Source: a virus
Length of the DNA stretch: 30,200 nt
Reading direction: 5' to 3' (one strand)
IMG/VR virus record: IMGVR_UViG_3300050014_000235
Location: 1-30,200 of that record
Shown here: piece by piece, positions 1-5,859 of the stretch
Position numbering within the stretch: position 1 is the stretch's first letter
How the letters are laid out: every line of letters starts with the position of its first letter
Notes under the pieces: generated by a model
What the model was told of the DNA's origin: nothing
The model's database searches: none
Seen by the model: the letters and a program-made list of their open reading frames with translations, nothing else
Program-made: the position numbers and the translations under genes

Positions 1-156
1 CCCACCAGCATCGGCGGCTCCCTCGACCTGAGCGGCTGCGACCTCAAGGGCATCACGCTCCCCACCAGCATCAGCGGCTCCCTCTACCTGCGCGGCTGCG
101 AAAACTTCGCCCTGGTTAAGGCGCAAATCAACCCCAAATGGACCGTCTACAGATGA
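1..156 (+). CDS. C-terminal end of a repeat-rich protein (5' end outside window)
   Basis: Frame 1 is open from the first base and stops at TGA 154-156, giving 51 residues with no start in the window. It holds nearly two copies of a 20-residue unit, consensus LPTSIxGSLxLxGCxLKGIT, each encoded by a 60-base direct repeat (1-60 and 61-120). The spacing of Leu, Gly and Cys suggests a beta-solenoid stack like the repeat proteins found in many phage accessory regions. The last 18 residues leave the repeat and end in KWTVYR. Function is unknown; repeat proteins of this kind often bind or mimic other molecules, but nothing here shows a target. Confidence 0.75.
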   Translation, partial: PTSIGGSLDLSGCDLKGITLPTSISGSLYLRGCENFALVKAQINPKWTVYR

Positions 157-167
157 TGTTGACCGAG

Positions 168-193
168 CGGCCCTCGCCACACCGGCAGGGCCG
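168..193 (+). terminator. GC-rich hairpin after the repeat gene
   Basis: CGGCCCT (168-174) pairs perfectly with AGGGCCG (187-193). Inside, GCC (176-178) pairs with GGC (184-186) around the loop ACACC, with C175 bulged. It lies 12 bases after the stop of the repeat protein. There is no run of T after it, so a strong intrinsic terminator is not assured; it could be an attenuator or an RNA processing site. Confidence 0.4.
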
Positions 194-220
194 TTCCACC
201 GAGCATCACAGGAGCCCACC

Positions 221-283
221 ATGCGCAAACCTCGCAAGGTCATCAAGTTTCGTCCCCGTCCAACCCTCAAACCATCAGCATAG
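221..283 (+). CDS. possible 20-residue basic peptide
   Basis: ATG 221 follows GGAG at 211-214 and the frame reads MRKPRKVIKFRPRPTLKPSA before TAG 281-283. The peptide is strongly basic. The stop lies 9 bases before the next start, and the next gene's ribosome site begins inside the stop (TAGGAGA). The spacing fits a real coupled leader peptide, but the ORF is too short to tell from chance. Confidence 0.3.
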   Translation: MRKPRKVIKFRPRPTLKPSA

Positions 284-291
284 GAGACACC

Positions 292-639
292 ATGAATTTC
301 AGCACCGATACCCGAGACTTTATGGGCACGCGCCGTGTCTATGTTTTTGCTTTTGCAAACTCGCCTCGGAAAACGATCTGCTCATGCAGCCATCGTCCCG
401 TAGATGACATCTCGATCGATCTCCTGAACCTCATCCCAGCGATGGAGGATGGGACTGGCGGGTTATCCCCGCTGCCTGACGACCCACTCATGCATGAAAT
501 GACCCGCGAAGCCGTGGTGGACATGCTGGACGGCATCCGCAGCAGCATGGAGTTGATCCCCGAACTGGAGGCCTATCTTGCGGTTCCGACCGACGCTCCG
601 GCCCTGTTCGGCGGGTATAGCGATGAGGTGGCGTCGTGA
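292..639 (+). CDS. hypothetical protein, 115 residues
   Basis: ATG 292 follows GGAGA with good spacing. The first 40 residues are mixed and Cys-containing. The rest is acidic with helical stretches (DLLNLIPAMEDG, VVDMLDGIRSSMELIPELEAYL). I do not recognise a family. The stop TGA (637-639) overlaps the GTG start of the annealing protein as GTGA, so the two are translationally coupled, and the product may be a partner of it. An internal start is possible, because the N-terminal third looks less protein-like than the remainder. Confidence 0.6.
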   Translation: MNFSTDTRDFMGTRRVYVFAFANSPRKTICSCSHRPVDDISIDLLNLIPAMEDGTGGLSPLPDDPLMHEMTREAVVDMLDGIRSSMELIPELEAYLAVPTDAPALFGGYSDEVAS

Positions 640-1337
640 CCCCGGAAGAAACAATCAAGCGGTTGGCCCTGCTCAGGGAGCCGTTCAAGGAAAACCAGAT
701 CAGCAAACTCCCCAAACCCATGGCCAAGCGCGAAGTCATGGACACCTTGCCCAAGGAAATGTGCAAGATCTGCCACAACTACCACGCCACTTCTAAGATC
801 ATCCATCTCGACTACGTGGGCCACGCCGCCCTGACCGACCGACTGCTGGATGTGGACCCCTTCTGGAACTGGGAACCGCTCATCGCGGACGATAAGGGCT
901 TGCCCATGCTGGACAGCAACGGCGGCATGTGGATCAAACTCACTGTCTGCGGCATCACCCGGCTTGGATATGGGGACGCTGACGGCAAGACGGGTGGCAA
1001 CGCCGTTAAGGAACGCATCGGGGATGCCCTGCGCAATGCTGCCATGCGGTTCGGCGCCGCCCTAGACCTCTGGCACAAAGGCGATCTCCATGTCGATTCC
1101 AACGAATGGTCAGATGAGGACCGCAAGGCCGCTCGTGACCGGATCTTTGATCTGATGGACGTCATGCTTTCCGCTGGATGGGATGAACAAACGGCCAAGG
1201 TCCGACTTAAGCGGCAGGAAGACCACATTGGGGATCCCGAGATTGATTTTGAACGATGGGACAACCGGTTCATCGCCCTGAGCGCCCGAATCAAGGAAGA
1301 GAAGATCCCGGGTTCCGTCGAATCCCCCAACGCATAG
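636..1337 (+). CDS. Rad52/ERF-like single-strand annealing protein (putative)
   Basis: The start is GTG 636, overlapping the previous stop; the product has 233 residues. The core, about residues 55-152, carries the string HLDYVGHAALTDRLL, then WNWEP, KLTVCGITRLGYGD and VKERIGDALRNAAMRFGAAL followed by DLWHKGDL. This pattern (a beta strand, then Gly-Asp-Ala-x-x-x-Ala-x-x-Arg-Phe-Gly) is typical of phage Rad52/ERF/Sak-type annealing proteins, which anneal complementary single strands during phage recombination. A CxxC pair lies at residues 43-46. The tail after residue 155 is charged and probably helical. I assign the superfamily from the motif pattern only; a related phage family of unknown function remains possible. 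Confidence 0.65.
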   Translation: MTPEETIKRLALLREPFKENQISKLPKPMAKREVMDTLPKEMCKICHNYHATSKIIHLDYVGHAALTDRLLDVDPFWNWEPLIADDKGLPMLDSNGGMWIKLTVCGITRLGYGDADGKTGGNAVKERIGDALRNAAMRFGAALDLWHKGDLHVDSNEWSDEDRKAARDRIFDLMDVMLSAGWDEQTAKVRLKRQEDHIGDPEIDFERWDNRFIALSARIKEEKIPGSVESPNA

Positions 1338-1345
1338 AGGTAGCC

Positions 1346-1600
1346 ATGGCTATGAAGCAGATGACGCCAGAATTGCTCACGGTGGCGATCACCCACGCTA
1401 ACCACGGGCGAGCCATCGAACTCCAACACCCGGAAGGAGTCCGGATTCCGCAGGAGGACCGAATCCGCGAATTTGACAAACTGATAGAGATGGAAACCCA
1501 ATTCAAGACCGCACTCCAAGAGGTTGCGGCATGGCGTGAACGGTTCCCCGAGTTTACCTATCGCCGCATCGATGAGTGCATCGAACGGATGCAGCCATGA
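1346..1600 (+). CDS. hypothetical protein, 84 residues
   Basis: I chose ATG 1346, which follows GAGG at 1337-1340, rather than upstream in-frame codons that would lie inside the annealing-protein gene. The product is helical and charged (EDRIREFDKLIEMETQFKTA, then EVAAWRERFPEFTYRRIDECIERM). No family recognised. Its stop overlaps the next start as ATGA, so it belongs to the same transcript as the annealing protein. Confidence 0.65.
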   Translation: MAMKQMTPELLTVAITHANHGRAIELQHPEGVRIPQEDRIREFDKLIEMETQFKTALQEVAAWRERFPEFTYRRIDECIERMQP

Positions 1601-1746
1601 TCCGATGTCATCAGTGCCAGTGGTTCCGTGAGCACTACGCAGGCCCAAACGATACCGGGTGGTGCGAGTTGATGGATGATCCCGCGTTCCCAGGAGAGGG
1701 ATGCACTGCCGGGAGTTTCAAGGAACCCGAACGAGATAAAGGATAG
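1597..1746 (+). CDS. small four-cysteine protein, 49 residues
   Basis: ATG 1597 overlaps the previous stop (ATGA). The product begins MIRCHQCQWFREHY and has a CxxC pair near the N-terminus plus two further Cys (WCELMDD and EGCTAGSF), enough for one zinc site. Short proteins with this layout are frequent in phage early regions, with no proven role. The stop TAG is inside the next gene's ribosome site (TAGGAGA). Confidence 0.6.
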   Translation: MIRCHQCQWFREHYAGPNDTGWCELMDDPAFPGEGCTAGSFKEPERDKG

Positions 1747-1754
1747 GAGACGCT

Positions 1755-2072
1755 ATGGATATTTACAGCGGGGAAGTTAACTTAGGTGAGACCGGAATCG
1801 AGTCAAACCATAAGGACGTTGCTGGTAATCGTCTTTATACGGGCGACATAGTCATTATTTACACCAAGGACTATATTGCGGATGGATTGACCGTAATAGT
1901 GCATGACAAGGACGGTTTCTGGGCGATGGGAATCAAGGACGCGATGACCACCGACGAAGATGGTTCGTGGATGGTCCGCAGGGTGAAATCCCATGCCGAT
2001 GCAATCCATGGCGAACATTGGTCCAATTTCGGGTTCAGCTACCGGGAAGGGCAAGGCCATGATCCCAGTTGA
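1755..2072 (+). CDS. hypothetical YopX-like protein, 105 residues
   Basis: ATG 1755 follows AGGAGA with ideal spacing. The segment DVAGNRLYTGDIVIIY followed by beta-rich LTVIVHDKDGFWAMG resembles the small beta-barrel of YopX-type phage proteins (x-G-N-x-I-Y-x-G-D-I-V), but the usual N-terminal part of that family is absent. The C-terminal third is Asp/His/Ser rich. Function unknown. The last 14 bases overlap the next gene. Confidence 0.65.
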   Translation: MDIYSGEVNLGETGIESNHKDVAGNRLYTGDIVIIYTKDYIADGLTVIVHDKDGFWAMGIKDAMTTDEDGSWMVRRVKSHADAIHGEHWSNFGFSYREGQGHDPS

Positions 2073-2313
2073 CTGGAACAACCAATGGCTCCCGCATAGC
2101 CTGGAGTGGTTCATCTCCCACGGGTTGTGGGTCGAGTGCAATACCTGCGACGGATACGGCGGGGACTCGGTATGCATCAGCCGCCGTGATGACGAATGGA
2201 TTGACCACGAGTGCCCTGATTGCCATGGGGAGTGCGGGCACATTATGCGATTCCGCAAGGTACGGCGCTACACCCTTCGGAACGGGCCTACGCTCCCACA
2301 AGTGGCGGCATAA
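2059..2313 (+). CDS. zinc-finger-like protein, 84 residues
   Basis: I chose ATG 2059, preceded by GGGAAGGGCAAGG, because an upstream in-frame ATG lies deep inside the previous gene. The product has ECNTCDGYGG near residue 29 and ECPDCHGECGH near residue 52. The Cys-x-x-Cys-x-Gly spacing resembles the DnaJ zinc-finger repeat. It probably binds zinc. The C-terminus is basic. No enzymatic motif is seen. Confidence 0.65.
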   Translation: MIPVDWNNQWLPHSLEWFISHGLWVECNTCDGYGGDSVCISRRDDEWIDHECPDCHGECGHIMRFRKVRRYTLRNGPTLPQVAA

Positions 2314-2331
2314 CCAACTTTTCAACCCAGC

Positions 2332-2344
2332 GGGGCCGTGCCCC
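2332..2344 (+). other. intergenic hairpin
   Basis: GGGGC (2332-2336), loop CGT, GCCCC (2340-2344), followed by a T-rich stretch (TGCGTTTCTT). It sits between the 84-residue zinc protein and the gene at 2366. It could act as a weak terminator or attenuator. Confidence 0.35.
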
Positions 2345-2365
2345 TGCGTTTCTTCAAGGATCATT

Positions 2366-2605
2366 ATGAAATTTCGCATCACCATGAAAGATCCTGATGG
2401 CCCCTACGAGTGCATCCAGGACGAAGCAAAGAAGATGGTTGCCGCCATCGAAGGCATCACGGATGCCGAGCGTGAACCCATCGCGGAATCCCGTGCTGAC
2501 ATGCTCCGCGACTTCGCTGGACGCTGGATGAGCTACGACGAATACATCACGGTCGAATTCGACACCGAAGCCGGAACCGCAACCGTCATCGAAGACCGCA
2601 CATAA
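2366..2605 (+). CDS. hypothetical acidic protein, 79 residues
   Basis: ATG 2366 follows AAGGA (2356-2360); upstream in-frame codons read through the previous gene and were rejected. The product opens with a beta strand (MKFRITMKDPDGPY), continues with a long acidic helix region (EAKKMVAAIEGITDAEREPIAESRAD in part), and ends with strands (YITVEFDTEAGTATVIED). No family recognised. It stands between two hairpins and may be regulated separately from its neighbours. Confidence 0.7.
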   Translation: MKFRITMKDPDGPYECIQDEAKKMVAAIEGITDAEREPIAESRADMLRDFAGRWMSYDEYITVEFDTEAGTATVIEDRT

Positions 2606-2624
2606 CTCTCCGATCCCCTGAAGT

Positions 2625-2646
2625 GAGGGGCCACACCCGGCCCCTC
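2625..2646 (+). terminator. perfect 8-bp hairpin after the 79-residue gene
   Basis: GAGGGGCC (2625-2632), loop ACACCC, GGCCCCTC (2639-2646) is an uninterrupted 8-bp GC stem. It starts 20 bases after the stop of the gene ending at 2605. There is no T-run. Its loop end (GCC-ACACCC-GGC) is almost the same as that of the hairpin at 168-193. Confidence 0.45.
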
Positions 2647-2700
2647 CGTTGAGCGGATCTGAACCCCTCTGCTCGTTTTGACAACCATCGAAAGGACCCT

Positions 2701-2934
2701 ATGCCCCACACGGAAGCCAATGAAGAACGGGTCATCTGCATCTTGACCAAGCGCCCGGCTGTTTACCCGGATAGGAGTAAGGACCTGAATGATGGGATTG
2801 CCCTTGCCGCCGACTTCCTGGCTGTCCTGGAATCCATCAAGACGGACTGCCTCCGGGGTGCCCACAAGATGGGGATGTCGGCAGACGGAGTGCTGGACAT
2901 CGTGAACCGCATCAATCGCGCCCTAAAGCCATAG
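2701..2934 (+). CDS. hypothetical protein, 77 residues
   Basis: ATG 2701 follows GAAAGGA. The product is mostly helical (DGIALAADFLAVLESIK, MSADGVLDIVNRINRAL). No recognised family. It has a leader of about 95 bases containing the 2625-2646 hairpin, and ends 4 bases before the next start. Confidence 0.7.
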   Translation: MPHTEANEERVICILTKRPAVYPDRSKDLNDGIALAADFLAVLESIKTDCLRGAHKMGMSADGVLDIVNRINRALKP

Positions 2935-2938
2935 CCCC

Positions 2939-3277
2939 ATGTGCAAACAACCCCCGTCCAAAGCAGAGGTTGAGCACATGGGCCGTGTCAAGTCGCTCCC
3001 CTGTATCGTCTGTGAGTTGTGCGGGGAGCAGCAGACGAGCGTGACCGAAGCCCACCATATCCACCGCAACCCTGAGACTGGCCAGCCCATCGGCGCATCC
3101 GAGCGTGTTGATGGGTTCGCCACTCTGCCGCTGTGCCAGAAAAAACACCACTGGAATTCCGTGTTCGTCCACATGGGCTCGCGTAAATTCGAGCGCCGCT
3201 TTGGGAATGAACTCTACCTGCTCGCCTTGACCTACGAACGGTTAGGGCTGTCCTACCCCTGGAGGATGGTCGCATGA
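2939..3277 (+). CDS. Ref/DUF968-like HNH-type putative nuclease
   Basis: The 112-residue product has a Cys pair in PCIVCELC (C22, C25, with C28 nearby), an EAHHIHRN core (H39, H40), then LPLCQKKHH (C66, H70, H71) and HMGSRKFERRFG. This order (Cys pair, HH, Cys-x-x-x-His, then Met-Gly-Ser-x-x-Phe-Glu) matches the P1 Ref / DUF968 group of HNH-like, RecA-associated nucleases. Metal-dependent DNA cleavage is therefore inferred, in keeping with the annealing protein upstream. The start at 2939 has no clear ribosome site; ATG 2978, preceded by GAGG, is an alternative that keeps the whole zinc and HNH core. Confidence 0.65.
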   Translation: MCKQPPSKAEVEHMGRVKSLPCIVCELCGEQQTSVTEAHHIHRNPETGQPIGASERVDGFATLPLCQKKHHWNSVFVHMGSRKFERRFGNELYLLALTYERLGLSYPWRMVA

Positions 3278-3381
3278 ACAACACTCCGCTTACCCGTGTG
3301 CAGCGATGGACGATCCTGATTTCGTGGGTCGTCTTCGCTCTGGCCGTGCTTTTCTGCGTGCCGGATTGGGGAAGGCCATGA
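3274..3381 (+). CDS. 35-residue single-pass membrane peptide
   Basis: ATG 3274 overlaps the previous stop (ATGA). The frame encodes a polar N-terminus with basic residues, then ILISWVVFALAVLFCV, a good transmembrane helix, and a short tail ending DWGRP. The stop overlaps the next ATG (ATGA at 3378). Coupling on both sides supports translation. Such peptides in early regions can be superinfection-exclusion or lysis-modulating proteins, but nothing here decides. Confidence 0.55.
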   Translation: MNNTPLTRVQRWTILISWVVFALAVLFCVPDWGRP

Positions 3382-3635
3382 CGTCCAAAGCCCGCCGCAA
3401 CGAACTCATCGAGTCTGGTTTCTGCCCGCGCTGTGGAGGCCGCAACCGCCTAGCGCCAGGGCTCAAGCGCTGCATCGAATGCGGAGCCAGGCGCACATCA
3501 CGGAGCACGTTCCACCGCGACCCGGAACCGCCACGGGCCCCGGTTGACCCTGGACCGAGCGTTTGGGACTGCCCGGAAACCGACCTGGAGCGGGCGGTGC
3601 GGGAGGCTGAGGTTGGCCTGGGCGAGACGGGTTAG
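3378..3635 (+). CDS. zinc-ribbon protein, 85 residues
   Basis: ATG 3378 overlaps the previous stop. FCPRCGGRN and RCIECGARR form a two-knuckle zinc ribbon within a basic N-terminal half. The C-terminal half is Pro-rich, then acidic and helical (ETDLERAVREAEVGL). A nucleic-acid or protein binding role is likely from the ribbon; the specific function is unknown. The 136 bases after it hold no gene I can support and one copy of the junction motif (3736-3744). Confidence 0.65.
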   Translation: MTSKARRNELIESGFCPRCGGRNRLAPGLKRCIECGARRTSRSTFHRDPEPPRAPVDPGPSVWDCPETDLERAVREAEVGLGETG

Positions 3636-3771
3636 GTTCCGCTCATCTTCGGGATCTAACCCCAAGCCGCGCCCCACGACTGGGTTTCAGGGCAACGGCC
3701 CGAGCACCAACGATGATGAATAATTTAACTGAATATCCTGTCCATTCCTTTACCCCTTCCACGGAGGCTTC

Positions 3772-4203
3772 ATGGCCTGGAAATGCGCAACCTGCGGCAC
3801 AGCCGTTGAGATTCTGGAGGACAGCACAAAATGTCGATGCAACCCCGATGTTTACGAGGAAGAGTGGGAATGGGATGGCAACCTGCCCAAGGTGATCTCG
3901 CCCGAACAGGAACGTGCCTGCCTCATGACCAACCCGTATGAGGGAGATTTCGGGGACGGCGAGGTGCTCCTCAAAGACAAGATGGGCAACGCCCGCAAGC
4001 CCCACATCTGCACGCAGTGTCAGGAAGGAATCAAGCCAGGGGATCGCGTTCGGATGCGCACCGAGGCGTATGAGGGCAAGGTCATGACCTTCTACTTCTG
4101 CACGGCCTGTTGCCTCGCCTTCGCGGTTTCCCATCTCGATGAAGGCCGCGCCTGGGAGTCTCGCATCAATCTCGGTCGTTCAACCGAAACCCCGCAGGCG
4201 TGA
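3772..4203 (+). CDS. zinc-binding protein, 143 residues
   Basis: ATG 3772 follows GGAGG. There are two metal-site regions: WKCATCGTAVE with CRCNPD downstream (residues 5-25), and HICTQCQEGI with YFCTACC (residues about 78-113). The centre is acidic. The second region looks like a treble-clef or LIM-like knuckle pair (phage proteins with CxxC-x-I-x-x-G-x-x). Function unknown; likely intracellular. Confidence 0.7.
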   Translation: MAWKCATCGTAVEILEDSTKCRCNPDVYEEEWEWDGNLPKVISPEQERACLMTNPYEGDFGDGEVLLKDKMGNARKPHICTQCQEGIKPGDRVRMRTEAYEGKVMTFYFCTACCLAFAVSHLDEGRAWESRINLGRSTETPQA

Positions 4204-4225
4204 GCCTGTCCAAAAGGAGGACCCA

Positions 4226-4438
4226 TTGGACCACGAACCCCTGAACAACAGGAAGTCGCTCCCGATCAACGCCATGGCGGTCTACACCATGCAAAGCGGG
4301 TGGGAGCTGGTTGCTGATGTGGTCGCGGAACGGGACCGCCTATGGACTGCCATTGACGATGCCGTTTGCAAGGATGACCTCGAAGCCATGCGCGAACGAA
4401 TCTGGCGAGAAATCAAGCCAGCCATCAAGAAACCGTAA
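4226..4438 (+). CDS. hypothetical protein, 70 residues, TTG start
   Basis: A strong AAGGAGG (4214-4220) stands 5 bases before TTG 4226, while the upstream in-frame ATG (4139) is inside the previous gene; TTG is therefore the likely start. The product is helical, with DVVAERDRLWTAIDDAV and EAMRERIWREIKPAIKK. No recognised family. The junction motif precedes the ribosome site. Confidence 0.6.
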   Translation: MDHEPLNNRKSLPINAMAVYTMQSGWELVADVVAERDRLWTAIDDAVCKDDLEAMRERIWREIKPAIKKP

Positions 4439-4457
4439 TCCTGTCCAGGAGGACACT

Positions 4458-4676
4458 GTGAAACTCCGCTGGCCCCGAGGCCGCTACAACGGGGACCGAA
4501 TCGACGGACTTGAAGCCAGAGCGTCCGTCCACCTTCTCTGGTGGAGGTGGTTCCCAATCCTCAAGTGGAACTTCGGCGCTCCCTACTTCCACTGGCTCTG
4601 CTTCTCCCTGTGGACGCATCCCCACTCCACTTCTGAATCTCATGTCCAGGAGCATGTCGATGCACCCCGAATTTGA
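4458..4676 (+). CDS. Trp-rich hypothetical protein, 72 residues, GTG start
   Basis: GGAGG (4448-4452) lies 5 bases before GTG 4458, directly after the motif TCCTGTCCA. The product is basic at the N-terminus (MKLRWPRGRY) and has an aromatic block (HLLWWRWFPILKWNFG, then FHWLCFSLW), suggesting membrane association or a hydrophobic core. The C-terminus is His/Ser/Glu rich. It overlaps the next gene's start region by 17 bases. Confidence 0.6.
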   Translation: MKLRWPRGRYNGDRIDGLEARASVHLLWWRWFPILKWNFGAPYFHWLCFSLWTHPHSTSESHVQEHVDAPRI

Positions 4677-4818
4677 GCAAGCCACCCTCACCTCCTGGGA
4701 ATATTTGACCTTCCGGGTCAAGGTGCGGCTGGCTGAATCCCGAGGTTGGACCCTGGGGACCGTGAGTGTCACTGACGGGATTCCCACCGCCACTCTCTAC
4801 CGCCCCTATACCGTCTGA
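4660..4818 (+). CDS. hypothetical protein, 52 residues
   Basis: Three in-frame ATGs occur at 4642, 4654 and 4660. AGGAG at 4648-4652 is spaced correctly only for 4660, so I chose that. The product is beta-rich (YLTFRVKVRLAES, TLGTVSVTDGIPTATLYRPY). No family recognised. It overlaps the end of the preceding gene. Confidence 0.55.
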   Translation: MHPEFEQATLTSWEYLTFRVKVRLAESRGWTLGTVSVTDGIPTATLYRPYTV

Positions 4819-4828
4819 AATCCTGTCC

Positions 4829-4844
4829 AGGCGCTGCCGCGCCT
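4829..4844 (+). other. intergenic hairpin before the 74-residue gene
   Basis: AGGCGC (4829-4834), loop TGCC, GCGCCT (4839-4844). It overlaps the last base of a TCCTGTCCA motif and replaces the ribosome site usually found there; the real ribosome site (GAGGAAG) follows downstream. It may influence translation or RNA processing. Confidence 0.35.
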
Positions 4845-4860
4845 GATTCCCGAGGAAGCC

Positions 4861-5085
4861 ATGGCAACCACCCCCATGCAGATTATGAAATCCGAACTCA
4901 CCGGACGGTTCTATCTGGTCCGGCTCGGCTACAAGCCCGGTCAAGCGAAGCAGGACATCACCCCCCAGATCGAGGAAATCATCCATGCCGAGCGGGAGCG
5001 GTGCATTCAGTTTTTCTTCGGGATGGTCCACAGCCACAAAGACTCCCCGCAATTGCGCGAAAACATACGTGAAGCCCTCAATTGA
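4861..5085 (+). CDS. hypothetical protein, 74 residues
   Basis: ATG 4861 follows GAGGAAGCC. The C-terminal part is helical (ITPQIEEIIHAERERCIQFFF, in part). The protein ends ...LRENIREALN. No recognised family. It is the last gene of the plus-strand block, 80 bases from the end of the first convergent minus-strand gene. Confidence 0.7.
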   Translation: MATTPMQIMKSELTGRFYLVRLGYKPGQAKQDITPQIEEIIHAERERCIQFFFGMVHSHKDSPQLRENIREALN

Positions 5086-5093
5086 CTTCCTCT

Positions 5094-5122
5094 CCGGCAT
5101 GAATGCCGGGGCTTTCCGCCCC
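5094..5122. terminator. two overlapping hairpins between convergent transcripts
   Basis: Stem 1 is CCGGCA (5094-5099), loop TGAA, TGCCGG (5104-5109). Stem 2 is GGGGC (5108-5112), loop TTTCC, GCCCC (5118-5122). They share bases 5108-5109, so both cannot form fully at once. They lie exactly between convergent genes ending at 5085 and 5165. A bidirectional termination role is likely by position, though T-runs are absent and only pyrimidine-rich DNA follows on the plus strand. Confidence 0.5.
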
Positions 5123-5164
5123 CTCTCGCCTCTCCCCCTTCCGGGTAACCGAATGTCCAGGAGC

Positions 5165-5545
5165 CTACCAGGGCCACCCATGAGTCCGAGCCGAAACCAG
5201 CACCCCAGCGTCAGCGGGCACCAGGCCCACCAGATGCCCCCTGTAGCGCCGGCGGGAAGGATAGCCATAGGTGTCCAGACCAAACCCCCACATCACCCAG
5301 CCCTCGGACGTATTGGCAACGTAGCCGTTGGGCAGGTTGGGATGAGTGTAGAGCATGGGCGTCACGCCGCGCTCACGGCAGAGGTCGGCCAGCAGGCCGG
5401 CCTCAATACCCGAGATCGCCGATACGTTGTTGGCCCAGTTGTTGAGGGTGCGGGTACTGGTGCTCAGTGCCTCCGCAAGACCCGTGACGCCGAGGTCGGC
5501 GGCCAGGGCACCCATGATGCCTGGGAGAGTAGTGGGACGGCCCAT
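5165..5545 (-). CDS. helix-turn-helix putative regulator, 126 residues
   Basis: Residues about 15-45 (DLGVTGLAEALSTSTRTLNNW) form a helix-turn-helix of the kind found in Cro/C1-like and plasmid regulators: a small residue in the turn and TSTRTLNNW as the recognition helix. The remainder (SGIEAGLLADLCRERGV and a Gly/Tyr-rich C-terminus) does not match a peptidase or kinase domain I know. It follows a 64-residue gene by 3 bases, and both are read away from the operator-like region 5744-5859, so it may autoregulate there and control the divergent esterase. Cro-like versus other regulator is undecided. Confidence 0.6.
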   Translation of the reverse strand: MGRPTTLPGIMGALAADLGVTGLAEALSTSTRTLNNWANNVSAISGIEAGLLADLCRERGVTPMLYTHPNLPNGYVANTSEGWVMWGFGLDTYGYPSRRRYRGHLVGLVPADAGVLVSARTHGWPW

Positions 5546-5548
5546 GGC

Positions 5549-5743
5549 TCAGATCTCCTTGATGGTGAGCTTGAGCTGGGTGGCAACGCGCCGACCAGCG
5601 TAGGTGGGGTTGACGGCCTTTTCGGCGGCTTCGCGGTCGGTGGTTTCGTAGGCCTTCTCGACGGCATTCCAGGTCATCCCAAGGCGCTTGAGCATGTCCT
5701 GGTTGTTGTAGGTCTGGCCCTTGATCTGGTAGGTGGAGGTCAT
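5549..5743 (-). CDS. hypothetical protein, 64 residues
   Basis: GGAGG (5753-5749) is 5 bases before ATG 5743, so I prefer this to an in-frame start 18 codons upstream. MTSTYQIKGQTYNNQDMLKRLGMTWNAVEK (in part) suggests a small DNA-binding or phage-conserved fold (LKRLGMTWNAVEKAY looks like a short helix-turn-helix). The C-terminus is beta (RVATQLKLTIKEI). It is the first gene of a two-gene unit with the HTH protein downstream. Confidence 0.6.
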   Translation of the reverse strand: MTSTYQIKGQTYNNQDMLKRLGMTWNAVEKAYETTDREAAEKAVNPTYAGRRVATQLKLTIKEI

Positions 5744-5859
5744 CTCATCCTCCATGCCCATAGTATCGGTCAATTGTTTCCGATATGCAAGGGGCAATCT
5801 GAAATATTTTTCTGAAATCCAACCCTCGCGGGGAGCCCCGCACAGCAGCCGAGAATCCC
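5744..5859. promoter_or_regulatory. divergent operator/promoter region
   Basis: This region separates the minus-strand regulator pair from the plus-strand esterase. It contains a dyad, TATCGG (5764-5769) and CCGATA (5780-5785), around CAATTG; an 8-bp direct repeat TCTGAAAT (5798-5805 and 5811-5818), 13 bp apart; and a hairpin GCGGG-GAGC-CCCGC (5828-5841) in the esterase leader. On the minus strand, TTGCAT and GATACT with a 17-base spacer overlap the dyad as a weak sigma70-like promoter. I see no clear promoter for the esterase. Confidence 0.45.

Larger units (their letters stand above)
3736..5159 (+). repeat. recurring TCCTGTCCA-type junction motif (six sites)
   Basis: Exact TCCTGTCCA occurs at 3736-3744, 4439-4447 and 4821-4829. 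Variants are GCCTGTCCA at 4204-4212, TCATGTCCA at 4640-4648 and GAATGTCCA at 5151-5159. Five sites fall at plus-strand gene starts, and in three of them AGGAG-type ribosome sites follow at once. The last site is at the end of the block, beyond the final gene. This is a list of individual sites, not one continuous repeat. Confidence 0.6.

Noticed and set aside
138-407. 89-residue plus-strand ORF
   Set aside because: It crosses a hairpin and two better-supported starts, has a Cys/His/Arg-rich random composition, and its start has no ribosome site.
812-1648. 278-residue minus-strand ORF opposite the annealing protein
   Set aside because: Shadow of well-supported plus-strand genes; composition is Ser/Arg/Pro-rich with no motif.
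4561-5815. Long minus-strand (4561-5283) and plus-strand (4985-5815) ORFs across the convergent boundary
   Set aside because: Both run through the terminator-like hairpins and through genes on the opposite strand; Gly/Pro-rich low-complexity composition fits GC-rich shadow reading.
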